From Diphasiastrum complanatum (lineage: Eukaryota; Streptophyta; Lycopodiopsida; Lycopodiales; Lycopodiaceae), in contig CM055104.1 in the NCBI GenBank assembly GCA_029204225.1, forward strand, positions 20,059,761-20,123,760: 64,000 bases of DNA. The letters are read 5' to 3'. Both the position numbers and the translations under genes were made by a program. The notes under the pieces were generated by a model, which worked only from the letters and a program-made list of their open reading frames with translations, did no database searches and had not been told where the DNA came from. Below, piece by piece: positions 10,134-21,944 of this stretch (positions are counted from its first letter, which is position 1; each line of letters begins with the position of its first letter).

Positions 10134-10596
10134 TGTTAGAAATAATAAATGATAATGTTAGTTTCCCATAAGTTACTTTGACCCAAAAGGTCGAGAGTTG
10201 TGTAACCATGGGTTAGGTTTATTATATAGACCAATTTAAGTCAGTTTTAGTTAAGTTGGACCCAATTTTGGTCTAGTAGTAACTCGTGGGTCCAAGGAAA
10301 GTCTACTTATGCTAAGGGACCCTATCTTGACTTTTGGGGGTGCCCTATAATTAGTAGTAGGTTTGGAAGGTTCTAGAACTTAGGGTTTGGAAGACTCTAG
10401 GCCCTTGGAAGACCTATTTATATGTACTCATTATTCATTTGTAATTCATTCCCTTTCAGGCATTGCTACTACTTTCTCTCTCCTTGAGGGCGCCTAACCC
10501 TCTCCCTCTTCTTCTTCTTCTTCTTCTAATTCTTTTTCTTCTTCTTGTATATGGAGATTGAATGTTAGAAGGATCTTGGCACTTTGATTTCCTACA
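10134..10596 (+). repeat. LTR copy 3 (3' LTR) of the gag-only element
   Basis: Starts TGTTAGAAATAATAAATGAT after the purine tract AAAGAGGG and ends TTTCCTACA with canonical CA. It is followed directly by GTGTC. Confidence 0.9.
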
Positions 10597-10601
10597 GTGT
10601 C
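10597..10601. repeat. Target-site duplication GTGTC, right copy
   Basis: Matches 5816-5820. The copia RT frame resumes immediately after it. Confidence 0.85.
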
Positions 10602-11330
10602 AGACTGAGTTCTGAGATGTGTCCCACAAATCAGCAAGAGAGGGAAGAAATGACTGAACGACCTTTCAGGAAGGTGGTAGGGTCGTTAATTTATGCCATG
10701 ATAAGCACCAGCCCAGACATTGCAACCATTGTTACAAAACTCAGTATCTGACAAATCCGGGTGAAGGGCACTGGGAAGCAGGTAAAAGAGTGGTCAAATA
10801 CTTGAAAGGGACTAAACAATTTGGCTTGGTATTCAAGAGAACGAACAAGACAATGTTGGGATATGCTGATTCAGATTGTGCAGGTGATTAGAATGACAGG
10901 AGATCCACATGCGGGTATGTATTCATGATGGGAGGAGGGTGTGTGAGTTGGAGCTATAAGATGCAGGCCTCCACAGCACTTTCATCCACTGAGGTGGAGT
11001 ACATGGGAGTCTGCCATGCCGCCAAAGAGTATGTATGGTTGAAAAGCTTGATGAATGAATTAGGAATTGAAGTTGAGGACCTGAAGTTGTTGAATGACAA
11101 TCAAGGCTGTTTGTTTCTCAGTAAAAACGTAGGGTTCCATAAAAGGAGTAAACACATTGCGATACAATACCATTTTGTGCAAGACTTGGTGCCAGAGGGG
11201 ACTTTACAGCTTGAGTTTTGCCAGACAAAACAGATGCTGGCAGACATTATGACAAAGCCGTTGGTTAAATGATTTGTCACCTTAAGGAATCAATTAGGTA
11301 TAGAGAGCACGGATGACAATACTGGAGGGT
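10602..11330 (+). pseudogene. Ty1-copia RT C-terminus and RNase H (continuation of 4125-5820)
   Basis: The frame continues from LPMSTPLDPS before the insertion into RPFRKVVGSLIYAM and SPDIATIVTKLS, then RNase H: ADSDCAGD near 10864-10887 (first Asp), STALSSTEVEYMGVCHAA (Glu) from 10974, LLNDNQGCLFLSKN, and the conserved HFVQDLV and LADIMTKPLVK end at 11272. An Asp-stop codon (GATTAG) near 10886 and a frameshift near 10740 interrupt it. The end of the coding region is intact and typical of plant copia elements. Confidence 0.88.
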
Positions 11331-11640
11331 AATCATGCTATGAAATGAGAGAGGATATGTGGGTTTTAGTAACGGGCATTTCATAGACCCAGATTAGTTG
11401 TTGTCCGAGTCATGTGAAGTTATAGGTAGTAACGGTTTAGTATAGGGGTCAGTGACCCAAGTTTCGGGGTTTCTTGATATGTAAGGGCACAGATCCCTTC
11501 CTTTGATATAATGAAGAGAACACCATGTGGTGCGTATGCTTTTTGTTGTCATTGTAATCTTTCTGATTGATTGATCTGACAGCATCCGTGCAATTAGTGC
11601 ACAGATCTTTGTCCTTGCAGGTACCTTGTATTCACAATGG
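11331..11640 (+). repeat. Probable 3' LTR of the copia element
   Basis: Follows the stop codon and a TGGAGGG purine tract (about 11322-11329), the usual copia position for the 3' LTR. A TATA-like TTGATATAATG lies at about 11502-11512. The TG and CA ends are not clear and the 5' LTR is outside the window, so boundaries are approximate. Confidence 0.4.
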
Positions 11641-13121
11641 ACATGCAATGCAAAGCGGACCTTCAAAGGAAAGTGGGGATGGAGTGAGACTCGGCAATTC
11701 CTAGAGGTGAATGGCTTGATTGAAAGCTGGAAATAGGGCGAGGGCGAGAATCAAGGGCAGCTTCAATCGGCTATCACTCGCAGAGAAGGCAATATGACTA
11801 GTCAAAAGTTACTATCTTTTTGCTGATGCTTGAATGGTGTCAAGAACTCAGAGATTCATCACAGAGAAATACAATGCCACTGAAGGCTTACGACCGCTGA
11901 TAAAGCATTTGCTCAACCAACATCTATTGCTATAGCAGGTATAAAATGCGGAATATGTATCACTTAAACATCTACGATCTGCGATGTGAAGCACAACCGA
12001 GTACAGTTGTATTGTGAGTAATGTTATAATCGGTTGAAAATTCGTCAACTGTTTATACAACCACTAGAATTGAGATTTTTGTACAATTTTCACTGGACAC
12101 AATTCTTCTGAAATGGTGACTTTCCTGGTGTAAATCACATGAAAATCAGTTACTTTTCAGCATATTATCATCAACTCTGTTAAACCAAGGCTATCTCAAA
12201 ATCATATTTGATTTTTAAATTCAGATCAAACACAATGCATTCTTTAACATTCATTCTTAAGCTTGAAACCTACTCTACTGGCTCAGGCCTGCATGTAAAC
12301 CCGAAATACCTAAGTCACTTTACCAGAAATATGTCCCGCAATGTATCGAATCCGAAAAGTGTTGATCAGAAGACAATAATTCATTCCAGATTCTAAGCCT
12401 CAGACTCAGCTGCGCTTCCCTTAAGAGACTTTCTAATCCTGAGCAAGGGTGTTGTTCAAGGCGTGCGAACGGTAGTTGCTCCATTGCTTCAAGCCACTTC
12501 AAGCCCCCCTTTGAAACCAAGATGCATTGCTTCTCAAACACCCAACACTCCTCTAGAAATCTGCAAAAGAATGGGCATGTAGGATAGGAATGGAATCCCC
12601 ATGTTTTGCTTGGTTGAAAAGTGCCACAACCTTTACAACCACATGGAGAGAGAATTGTTGTATATTCGGTAAGGATTTTTAAAACAATTTAGGAAATTTA
12701 GGCTCGAAGGGGACTCAATTTTTTTAGGAAAAGCTGAACCAGACAAAATGTCCTCGGCACAGCACATTCCATTGTGTAATGGATACTTTGGCATTTTTTA
12801 CATGTACATTATGAAGCGTAATAAGCAGTTTGACTTTGTTCAACCAGTGTGGAACTGAAACGTGGCAGTCGCCTAACGCTCAGGCTGGAAAGCGCAGCAC
12901 AACGATTTTGAAAAAAAGAGATGCATATTGTGATTTTTAAGATGTTGAAAAACCAGACATAATGGTCACAAAGTATCCATTACTTGAGCATGACAACATC
13001 CAAGTTTTAGTAATTTTGACCTGGTTAGGTCACTTATGCAAAAGAATTATAGATGTAGTAAAATAGCTCATATTGGGGAACACAATTTCATAGCTCAAAA
13101 CAAAACATAGTCCCCATTGTT

Positions 13122-13203
<82 letters not shown>

Positions 13204-16200
13204 TGTGTGCGTGTGTGTGTGTGTGTGTGAGAGAGGGGGGGGGGGATTGGATGATCTTTTGTAATTATAACACATGACCTTTACGAGACCACAACCTTTA
13301 ACTTTTAAGGATGTATTTAATTTTTTCACGAGAAGTGCTTGTCAAAAAAAACATGTCTACGTTTTGTACATCTCCATTGAAATTTTTGACAAAAGCATCA
13401 CACAAGTCACAAAAAAAGGAAGCTTATGCAATATACCTCGGTGTATGGGAGAAAAAATCAGGCCGTTGTCACCTTCGCAAGTCATGAGTCCATTATAGCT
13501 TGTTTGATTTGGAAAGAACCCACTCTGCTAGGAATCCACGCACCACCTCCAAATGTAGGCTTCTTGAGATCTTAGAACAAGTTTGGCTTGTAAAGGTATT
13601 TTCTTGATCATGATAAGAATGCAGCTCTTAAGTATAAGTGGGTAGTACAATGTAGCTAAAAACTCGGATGGAAGAACATGGTCATCACCCAACCATTGTG
13701 AACAAACTCTAGGGACTGAAAGTATGTGAAAATCATAAGACAATGCATAATGAATGATGCAAAAGATAATGTTCTTAGTTGTGAGACTCCCACTCATTCT
13801 CTCTTCATGCTAACACTTCCGTGATTTATTACAAATGAAGTCAGGAAGTCCTCCTAATCCAAAGGTAGTGCCTCCAAAGGTCCTCGAAGTAACCTGCAAG
13901 CTCCAAGATGCTCCCCAACTCCAAGCTAGGATGCCTCCACCTGCAAGTAAGGATCTTCAAGCCTCCATGGATCTCTCTTCCACCTGTGTCCCTAATCTTA
14001 ATCACAAAGGTAGATAACAAGTGGCCTCAAGTATTCACCACCCAACCATAGCTAACTAGCACATGCAATCCTGCATCTAGGCTAATCTAGCACCCCCTTG
14101 CTACCAATAACTAACCACAAGCATACCACCACACACCATAGCATACTCAAGATCCAAACTCTACTTATGTCTCATACCATAAGCACACATGTACTTGAAA
14201 TTTACTCCTTAAATGTTGATTGCATTACTCATTGAAATGTACTTTGAGTGTTGCAAACTCCAAACGACATAGATTTGTAGGCATAAGTTCTCCGTTCAAT
14301 GGCCAAAGTTTTTTTTTTTCATGTTGATTTTCTATGGTGTTGTCTTCACTTGACTATATCCACTTAAACCATCCAAAAAACTATAGGCTTTAGCTCTTGC
14401 TAAATGATTCAAAAAACTTTCTATGAATGGTAATGAAAATTTGTCCTTCCTTTCTACCGCATTTAGTGCCTTAACTTTACATAAATTCACATTTTACCAT
14501 TCTTCTTGGATACTATGAATATAGGCGATATCCAATCTATATGTTCAATCTCATAGGAAAAATTAGCGTCTAGTAATTTGGATTGCATCAATAGAAATGG
14601 CTCGGTTTTGGAATGGCTCCCTCCTCCAAAGGGATAATATGTTGTACCAATAATAAAAGAATCTCTTTGAGCTCCTTATATGACCAAGTGCATCAAATTG
14701 TGTTGAAGATAAATGTAATAAAAACTAATGCACCGATAAACATGATTTCCATTAATCCTTAAATATTCTATTACACTTTTGATAGCTCCAATAAGATCAC
14801 ATCATCCAACTACACTAGTAGTGGTAGTTACAAGAGCACAGAAGCACAAGCTGACAATTGTAGATTCTCCTCCTACTGAGTCAAGACTAGTTGATCAACA
14901 ATCCACTTCAGAGGTTTATCCAAATTTGAATTTAAAAAAGAAGAATATCATATTATGAGGCAAGGGATCAAAGATCTGCAGGTTGAGAAAGCAATAGATG
15001 TTGGCAAAAAAACCAATTCTAAATCCACAAAAAGTACCTATTAGAGATAATCAATAAGATCCATTGGGAAAACACGAAGATATTAATACTCAATTACATC
15101 AGAGAGAGGAATCCTTCCAGATGATTGAATCAAAAGTTTCTAAAATATATTTAATCGCTAACTTTCTTACAGCTTTTAGAAATTGACCAAGGTTCTCATC
15201 CAATTTGGTCTATTATTATTCTTTTTTAGTTTCTTTGATGTTAAATAATTCTTTTATATGAGTTTAGACTTCTAAGCTACCAAAGAAAAACTAAAACTAT
15301 TTTTTAAGTTTTATTACATATTTTCAAGATTTGACAACTTTGAAATTTTCAGCTAGTTAGGCATGACCTGCTCCTACTAGCGTTGATCCTTGTGATGTAA
15401 TTTATTCAATTGAAGTCAAATTTTGGATGCATTGTTATAGGTAGGAAACTACTTTTAAGACATGAATGACCTATGCAAGAGTTTTTTTATTGACTTAATA
15501 TACCTCCTATTATGTATCATAAAATCTATCTTGTATTCAGATTTAATAATTTTTATTATGTTTTGCAAGTTGAACACTATTTTTAAACTAAACTCTTGTA
15601 GTGTTATTTTAACAATAGTTTTATTTTGAGCAAAAATAGTGGCAAAAGCCAATATGAAATATGAAAAACATTTAGTCACATAGTCGTGGAGACTACTATC
15701 AAAGATAAATGGCAAATGGTTGGCTTTCCTCCACACAATAAAGTATTCAAAATTGCTCCCATGAAGTTCCAAAGCTCCTTCGCTAGTAGCCTCTTTAATT
15801 GGATACCAAATGAGAGTTCTCCACGCATTGTTGAAACACATCAACATCGTTACCTAGTGGCACCTACTACTACTAGATACTTGGAACAACTCATTCACTG
15901 AGAGATATGATTAATTTATTTACATATTTTCATCAGTGTCAAGGCCTATTACTATTGCATACAAAAAATTTGTGTGCTCATGAGCTAGAAAATTTCCTTT
16001 CCACGTCATCCTTTTGAAACTCTCACATATGTAAATTGGATTATTCTGATCTTTCGCATTGTACATCACATTTTCAAGGTAGCAGCCATAGATTTAAATC
16101 CAAAACACTTTGTGTTTGTACTTCACACACACTTCTTCTCTACTAACTCCTATCTCTCCCGCTCACCAAATTAGGATTTTCCACCCGTTTGCCACGTAGA

Positions 16201-17398
16201 TTTACATTAATATCCTTTCTCACTAATTTTGTAACCCAAGTTTGTACACATTTTCTATTCATAAATTAAAGCCCCAAAACCACTATCACACCATAACCTC
16301 CACCACTATTAGACAATGTCTTGTACATGTTTGTTGTTTCAAAATTACTCTTGCCACCATGCTAGTTAAGAGGTAGACTAAAGGTAGTGTATTTGTTGTT
16401 GTTTGCTTATGATTTTAGTGCAAAGGCCATGTGTCCCACGATTGGCCCTATTTGCGCGACCAATCAATAAATAGCAAGATGCAATAAAAGCCTTCAATTT
16501 GGCTTGGACCAATCATTGTTTTAAACTGTGTTATGTGTGTATCATCGTGGCCTAACGACTTTGCCTATCTTACATTGTGCACAATGATTAAAAGAATATG
16601 GTTATTTCAATCTACATGCAAGTATGATGTGCATGCATAGCGTGTCACTCTTCCATGAGTCAAATTGGAGCCTTCAAACCTAAGTGATGAGGGAAGTAAC
16701 AACTCATGATTCTTTCTTTGATGGTTTTATTATTCATAATAACCTCACCAAAAAGTTTCTTTGTAAATGGCACAATATATACTTTTTAGAAAAGCTTAAT
16801 GGCAAACTAGTGCAAAATTTGATTCAAAATTGTCAATAGAGTGCATTTGTGAAGGCAAAAATTTGCTTCATTAAAAAGATACATTTCTTTCAATTTCAGA
16901 AACTTCAAAAGTTTTGTATAAGCACTGTTTTGTGAAATACATTGGAATGCCAAGTACAGCAGGTTAGTGCTGATCAAGAATCCACCCATAGGAGAGGCTG
17001 TGTCACTTTCTGATGAAGTGTTATGGGTGCTGACGTATATATGGTACAGTCAAACTCTACGAACAATATGTGTAAATCTCTGCCTGCAAATATTTCTGAA
17101 ATATAAAAGCCTACACAGTCTGACTTTAGAAGGAATTAGACAATGAAATGGTGTCTAAGCTGAACATGCTATAGTGTTTTTCATGTTCCACCAAAGTTTC
17201 CAGGTCATGGATGCAGCTTGTTCATTTCTGGCAGCTATCTGTTCAAGTTCCTCTGGCTGCCTTCTGTGGAGGAAAAACTGTCTCGTTCCAAGAGTTCCCA
17301 CACGTTGCAAAGGATCCAATGCTGCAAGATCAAGAAGTAATCAGTGGGATGTGCAAAAATCTTCAGAGCAGCATTGTGAAACATTACTTCCATTAACA
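11641..17398. other. Intergenic sequence without recognisable genes
   Basis: About 5.7 kb of AT-rich sequence. I find no conserved protein domain, tRNA or rRNA. It contains one compound microsatellite (13124-13245). Short open frames at 13528-13797 (minus) and 15455-15847 (minus) resemble no family I know and have no supporting structure. Confidence 0.6.
13124..13245. repeat. Compound microsatellite (GT)n(GA)n(GT)n(GA)n(G)n
   Basis: Uninterrupted GT run, GA run, second GT run with one GC, then GAGAG and a run of G. Open frames read through it (His-Thr and Ser-Leu repeats) are artefacts. Confidence 0.97.
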
Positions 17399-18249
17399 TC
17401 AATCACAGATACAGAATTTTGTTGGAGGCAGCAGTAGATCTCTATCGAAAGGTTCAAAAAGGCTATTCTGACCTTGAAAGTCGCCATTGCAACAGTAAAG
17501 CTGTACTATTGAAGGATCAAGCCCAAGAGAAGGCAGCCGTCCTTGCTTGGCATATGCTCTCAAAGCAAGCTCAATCACTCTGCTAACGACACAATCAACG
17601 TCCACCACAAATCTCAGCGGCCCGGTACTACCTAACACATTCACCGCCACTAGCATCTTGCTGGTCTGCTGTGCTAACTTGACCTGTTACCATCCAGAAA
17701 CATTCAGCTCACAAGCTCGTTCGATCAACATTCCAGATGGGTTTGCAGCATTCAAGAACATTCGTGAAATTCTTTTAGGATTACTGTAAAACAGGGATTT
17801 TTCCCATCAGCGATAGCAGAAATTGTCACCTGGGTTTTGATTGAAAATGCTTTTGAATGAGCCCTGCTATCAAACTGTGACTGCCGTGGAAAAGGCATTC
17901 GATCGTTAGGCTCTGTTGTTTCTGTACTGTCGGGCGATCCACAAGCAAAAAGGGAGAACTTTGTACTTCCACCTTTAAAATTCATGCTTCGGAAAGACGT
18001 TCTTCTTTTTCGAGGGGATACATCAGGACAACTCGCAGGCTCATCATCAACGTCTTCTGTTCTAGGAGTAGAACCCATTCGGAAATTAGTGCTTCGTAAA
18101 GTCGTGAAATTCTTTTTGGGCGATGCAGTAGGATATGTTGCAGGCTTCTCATCCACAGCTTCTGTCCTCAGAGGACCCAGGAGAAGTTTTTCATAAGAGA
18201 GGGATTTGCTTGCAACCTTGATTTCTGATTTCCTAGCGCTCTTTGCCAT
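17399..18249 (-). CDS. DUF7054-like protein (At4g22758-like), two exons
   Basis: Likely the one intact host gene in the window. Exon 1 is 18249-17830 (140 codons from a true ATG, MAKSARKSEIK), a basic, Ser-rich, low-complexity N-terminus with a repeated SPKK/SPRKR motif. Exon 2 is 17683-17399 (94 codons plus stop). The intron 17829-17684 (146 bp) has CAG|GTGACA and AACAG|GTC borders and joins in phase 0. Exon 2 carries the conserved domain: MLVAVNVLGSTGPLRFVV, VIELALRAYAKQGRLP, then FCICD, matching plant DUF7054 proteins of ubiquitin-like fold (LVxVxVLGSxGPxRFVV, AYAREGRLP). The family usually ends in a short NFxLCK-like tail, so the length fits. Molecular function is unknown. Confidence 0.75.
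17684..17829 (-). other. Intron of the DUF7054-like gene
   Basis: GT-AG intron of 146 bp on the minus strand. Removing it joins ...FSIKTQ to VKLAQQTSKMLV in frame, directly upstream of the conserved domain. Without splicing, exon 1 ends at a stop near 17752. Confidence 0.75.
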
Positions 18250-18333
18250 CTGGAATATATCAAAATTTTACTGTGCTTTCACCAAATACAACAAAATTGC
18301 ACAAGAAAAATGAAGTCGCAGACGCCTGGCAAT

Positions 18334-18552
18334 CTAGTTACTGCCCAACAAAGCCAATGCACGATGGACACTCCGAGGATTTCTTGTGGCAACCCTTAGA
18401 AGGACGGATTGCTTTGAATTAGGCTGCACAAATCTATCAAGCCTTCCGAGCTTCTCATTCTCTGCCCTCTCAATTACATCAACAACAATTTGATCAATTA
18501 TTGTAGCATCTGCAAGAAGCCTTGAGGCCGAAATGCAAATGCAGCCCAGCAA
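18334..18552 (-). other. Open stretch upstream of the DUF7054-like gene, unidentified
   Basis: A 72-codon open stretch with gene-like composition (ERAENEKLGRLDRF; RVATRNPRSVHRALALLG) but no ATG at its start and no family I recognise. It ends about 85 bp upstream of the ATG at 18249. It could be 5' UTR, an exon of a neighbour, or chance. Confidence 0.25.
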
Positions 18553-20008
18553 CTGAAGCGATCTGCTGATGCAAAAATGCAGCCCACCTTTTAAAGCTTC
18601 AAATTGGAATCAAATTCGGAAGTGAGTGCAGCTTGTTACCTCTCAAAGCTTCAAACGGGAATCAATTTCCTAAGCAAATGCAGCTGCCAGTCAATGGCAG
18701 TTCGATTATCGACCGGTAGTTTGATTAAACAGCAATTCTAATAAATGATGATCTTCTCAGATTCGTGAGCTGGGGAAAATAATATAAAAATGAACAGAGC
18801 CCGAAAATATCAGCAGACTCCGGAGTCCGAACTAGGACGAATTGTACAATATCTGGCTGCGCTGATTGGGAATAAAATCAGTGTCACCCAACAAGAAACA
18901 ACTGCAATCACCAATCACAGTACCATAATAATACTAAAATGATTACACCAATTAAACGCGAAGACTGCGTCATACATTTTTTAGCCCACAACCTTGCCTG
19001 ACTGGCAGGCCTTTGTAGACACAGCTTCACGGAGCTGAGCTCATTCTGTGCTGTTTATTTATGGGAATTGTTCGGTAGAAATAGTTTTCTAGTTGATCTA
19101 TCATTGTACCATTTTTGGGAGTGGAGTTGTCTTGGTCAATGCCATTTTAGTTGTTAATTTTTTGAGACACTCTTTAAGAAGAGCTTAAAGAAATCTCGTA
19201 GATGGAGCTTCAAGCTTGTTGTTGCAATATTTTATTTTACCCAACTCAAGATGATAAGGGAAAATAATCTTAGAGGTTGTACAATTTGTTCGTATGAGGC
19301 TTAATTCATTGTATGTCATATTCTAGATTTGGGCAAAACTTGGTTGTTATGCACTTGTTAGTCCTTTCCACCTCTTAAAATCCTACCACCAACTTACATT
19401 TCTCGAGTCCACTTGCTAAACTACTACTCTTGTTCTCTGCTAAACTACTATTCTTGTTTTGTGCTAAACTACTACTCTTGTTTTGTCCTTTTCTTGCAAC
19501 CACAAACATCACATTCACATTACCTTAACAATATCTTTACACTTCTTCCATTATTTTTTCACTAGAAAGTCTCCTATTGACATTCCCAAGAGATCATTTT
19601 CTCACAATTACCCTACTACAATCATTCACATCATTCATGCACAATAAGAGTGAAAGAGCCCAACAAAGGCTTCATCAATGAGAACACAAGTTTGTTCCAC
19701 TCCTTTGACGTTCACAACCTACACACGATGGGATTACATAAGCATTTAACATAGCATATCCCCACCATTCTCCCATGTCTTACATGGTGAGTTAGCATCA
19801 TTCTTCCACGAAACATGACCTCACAACACATCACATTGCAAAGGGGAAGAGTAATAGGAGGAGAGAGCTTGAGGATGAAAAGTTGGAAACCTTGTAATAA
19901 TATTACTTGCATAAGAATGTAAAGTATTTGTACAATATATAGTGAGAGGTGTCAACTTCTCACTAGGCCCCACACGAGGTGTCAACTTCTCACTAGGCCC
20001 CTTGCTCT
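18553..20008. other. Intergenic sequence with short local repeats
   Basis: No gene seen. A 26-bp unit (TGCTAAACTACTACTCTTGT) occurs three times at about 19412-19487, and GAGGTGTCAACTTCTCACTA twice at about 19944-20000. The stretch up to 20008 may include LTR-derived sequence of the copia fragments to the right, but no ends are visible. Confidence 0.5.
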
Positions 20009-20133
20009 CAACCTAATTCACATCAAGTTTACGTCTCTCTTCCTTAGGAATGTGTACAAAGGCCTTACATCCGAAGATTCGCAAGTGGTTCACCTTTGGC
20101 TTCTTCTTCGTGAATGCTTCCTCAGGTGTATTC
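20009..20133 (-). pseudogene. Ty1-copia integrase C-terminus fragment
   Basis: The minus strand encodes TPEEAFTKKKPKVNHLRIFG followed by CKAFVHIPKEERRKLD, the conserved end of copia integrase. It lies downstream of an RNase H fragment on the same strand, which is the wrong order for one element, so it is a separate piece or a rearrangement. Confidence 0.75.
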
Positions 20134-20156
20134 AACCTTTGTCAAATATTATAAAG

Positions 20157-21083
20157 TCAAATTTTGCTTCTTGTTGTTCCAAGAGATAGTACCTTTGTTG
20201 AATACAAAGACATATCCTGATGTCGACTTTTTGCTGTCAACATCTCTAGCCCAATATGCATCTGTAAAACCTTGAAGAAGTTTAACACAGTCATTTGTTT
20301 CTTGTTATTCCAAGAGATAGTGCCTTTGTTGAATACAAAGACATATCTTGATGTTGAATTTCTGCTGTCAACATCTCTAGCCCAATCTGCATTCATAAAA
20401 TCTTGAAGAAGATTAACACGATCATTTGAATGATTAATCGAATTTCCACCATAACAAATGCAATAATTTTGTGTTGACTTTAGTATTGAAGAACTCTAAC
20501 TAGAGCTTTCCAATGAATGAAACCTGGATTCGACATATATTGACTAAATGTACTAACAGAATAATCAATGACAAGTCTAGTACATATCATGGCATACATG
20601 AGAGACCCAATAATAGAATGATAAGGATATTGTTTCATCTGTTTGACTTCTTCGAAAGATCGAATATTTTGATCCTGGATCCATTGGAGTTTTGGTTGGT
20701 TTATAGTCGGCCATTTGATATTTGACTAATAGGTTACGAATGTACCTTTGCTAAATGATAAAAATCAATCAATGATCACGATCTTTGAAAATCTATATAC
20801 CAAGGCAGAAATGGGCCTCCTCTAAATCTGTCATATCGAATTCATTCGATAACATCTGTTTGACATCCTTCAATATTCGAATGTCATTACTAGATAGTAA
20901 TGGATCGTCAACATATAATGTAATGATAATGAAAGGTGAATTCACTGATTTGTAGTAGACATTACAATTGGCTAAACTAAAGCCTTGCTGACTAAAAATT
21001 TCATTCAACGAAACATGCATGAAACAACTGTTTATGGATTTTACAGACACTTCAAACGTGGAAATGTCCGAAGTTATCTCCAT
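20157..21083 (-). pseudogene. Ty1-copia RT C-terminus and RNase H fragment
   Basis: From 21083 leftwards: an RT segment with YVDD (ITLYVDDPLLSSNDIRILKD, near 20915) and FDMTDLEEAHFCLGI; then YHSIIGSLMYAMICTR and the connection to RNase H; then ADWARDVDSRNSTSRYVFV and ISWNNKKQ. The RNase H start is duplicated in tandem with a 131-bp period (20165-20426), putting the second copy out of frame. No gag, protease or LTR accompanies it. Confidence 0.8.
20165..20426. repeat. Tandem duplication, 131-bp period, inside copia RNase H
   Basis: TTGTTGTTCCAAGAGATAGT (from about 20170) recurs 131 bp later with a few differences, through TGAAGAAGTTTAACACAGTC and its second version. 131 is not a multiple of 3, explaining the frame change. 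Confidence 0.85.
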
Positions 21084-21089
21084 GTTATA

Positions 21090-21412
21090 GCGGTCCTTTC
21101 AAGATTGTTGACAAGATTGGTAGGACTGTGTATCGATTAGAACTTATAGTTGGAGCTAATGTTCATCCTATATTCCATGTTAGTTGTTTAAAGGAACGAT
21201 TGGTGGAAAAGATAAACTGATTCCAAGAGATGATCTAGTGTTATTGGAGGAATTGACTACCTTTGTACCCCATAAACCATAGAGGATCATAAATACTTGA
21301 CGTCATCAGTCAAAAAATCGTTCGATTTTTGGACATCTGATTTGTTGGAAAGATAAGTCAGATGATGAGAACACATGGCAGAAGGAAGACGATTTGCGAC
21401 TTAGATTTCTTT
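21090..21412 (+). pseudogene. Ty3-gypsy integrase C-terminus with chromodomain (chromovirus)
   Basis: Plus strand: YSGPFKIVDKIGRTVYRLEL and VHPIFHVSCLKERLV, the GPF/Y-type integrase tail, then ILDVISQKIVRFLDI and DENTW-like sequence of a chromodomain, which in chromoviruses binds modified histone H3 tails and steers insertion. Several stops and shifts. A purine tract (GGGGGAGGAAA, 21445-21455) and an LTR follow directly, so this is the true 3' end of a chromovirus copy truncated on its left. Confidence 0.8.
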
Positions 21413-21455
21413 TTTTTTTTTCTCTCATTAAAGAAAGTTTTTATGGGGGAGGAAA

Positions 21456-21928
21456 TGTTATGTACCATAACGGTGTGCCCTTCAGTGACGGCCTCACAAG
21501 GGGCATGACGTAGGATTGGCGTTATCGACATGTTTTGGTGTCACGCATCACCATCCTAGGTGTTCACGTGTTGCCGACAAGATTGTGCTTGATAGGGACC
21601 CACTATGTTATGCCTATATAGTGGTGGGGGCTTCCACTTTGCCATTCACTCAGTCTACTCGGGAGTTGGTGGATGGAGAACACGTGCAGTAGCCAGGATG
21701 TACCTCCAGGCTAGGAGATGTGTGCTAGAGAGAGCCAAGGGTGATGGTTGGTGGTATGGGACGCCAATTATCACAGGAAGCTTGACTAGGCATGAGGATG
21801 TCGATAGCTCCAGTGCATGGAGGTGGGTCGGTAGTGACCCTATGGATGGCGGTTACGGTGCATCGTCACTAGTATGGGACGTGCACGTCAATCTTCAAGA
21901 CAATCAGAGATTTATGGGAGTTGTAACA
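21456..21928 (+). repeat. 3' LTR of the chromovirus copy (LTR family A, plus strand)
   Basis: Starts TGTTATGTACCATAACGGTG after the purine tract and ends GGGAGTTGTAACA. TGCCTATATAG near 21610 is TATA-like. A close copy in reverse orientation is at 24735-25205; both share GGTGATGGTTGGTGGTATGG-like core sequence. Confidence 0.88.
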
Positions 21929-21944
21929 TAGCCACCTTAAAATT

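Larger units (their letters stand above)
5821..10596 (+). mobile_element. Gag-only LTR retrotransposon in tandem form (LTR-int-LTR-int-LTR)
   Basis: Three LTR copies (5821-6253, 7733-8149, 10134-10596) alternate with two internal regions of about 1.48 and 1.98 kb. The first two LTRs are each followed immediately by TGGTATCAGAGCC, an initiator-Met primer site; the second and third are preceded by purine tracts (AAGGAGG, AAAGAGGG). The internal regions encode only a copia-like gag remnant, with no protease, integrase or RT, so this is a non-autonomous (LARD-like) element. A single pair of GTGTC target duplicates flanks the whole block, implying one insertion followed by LTR-LTR recombination, or insertion of an already tandem form. 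Confidence 0.85.

Noticed and set aside
13030-13329. Open frame rich in His-Thr and Ser-Leu repeats
   Set aside because: It is a (GT)n(GA)n microsatellite read in frame; no protein.
15455-15847. 130-codon minus-strand open stretch
   Set aside because: No recognisable motif, no exon borders, AT-rich composition; chance is likely.
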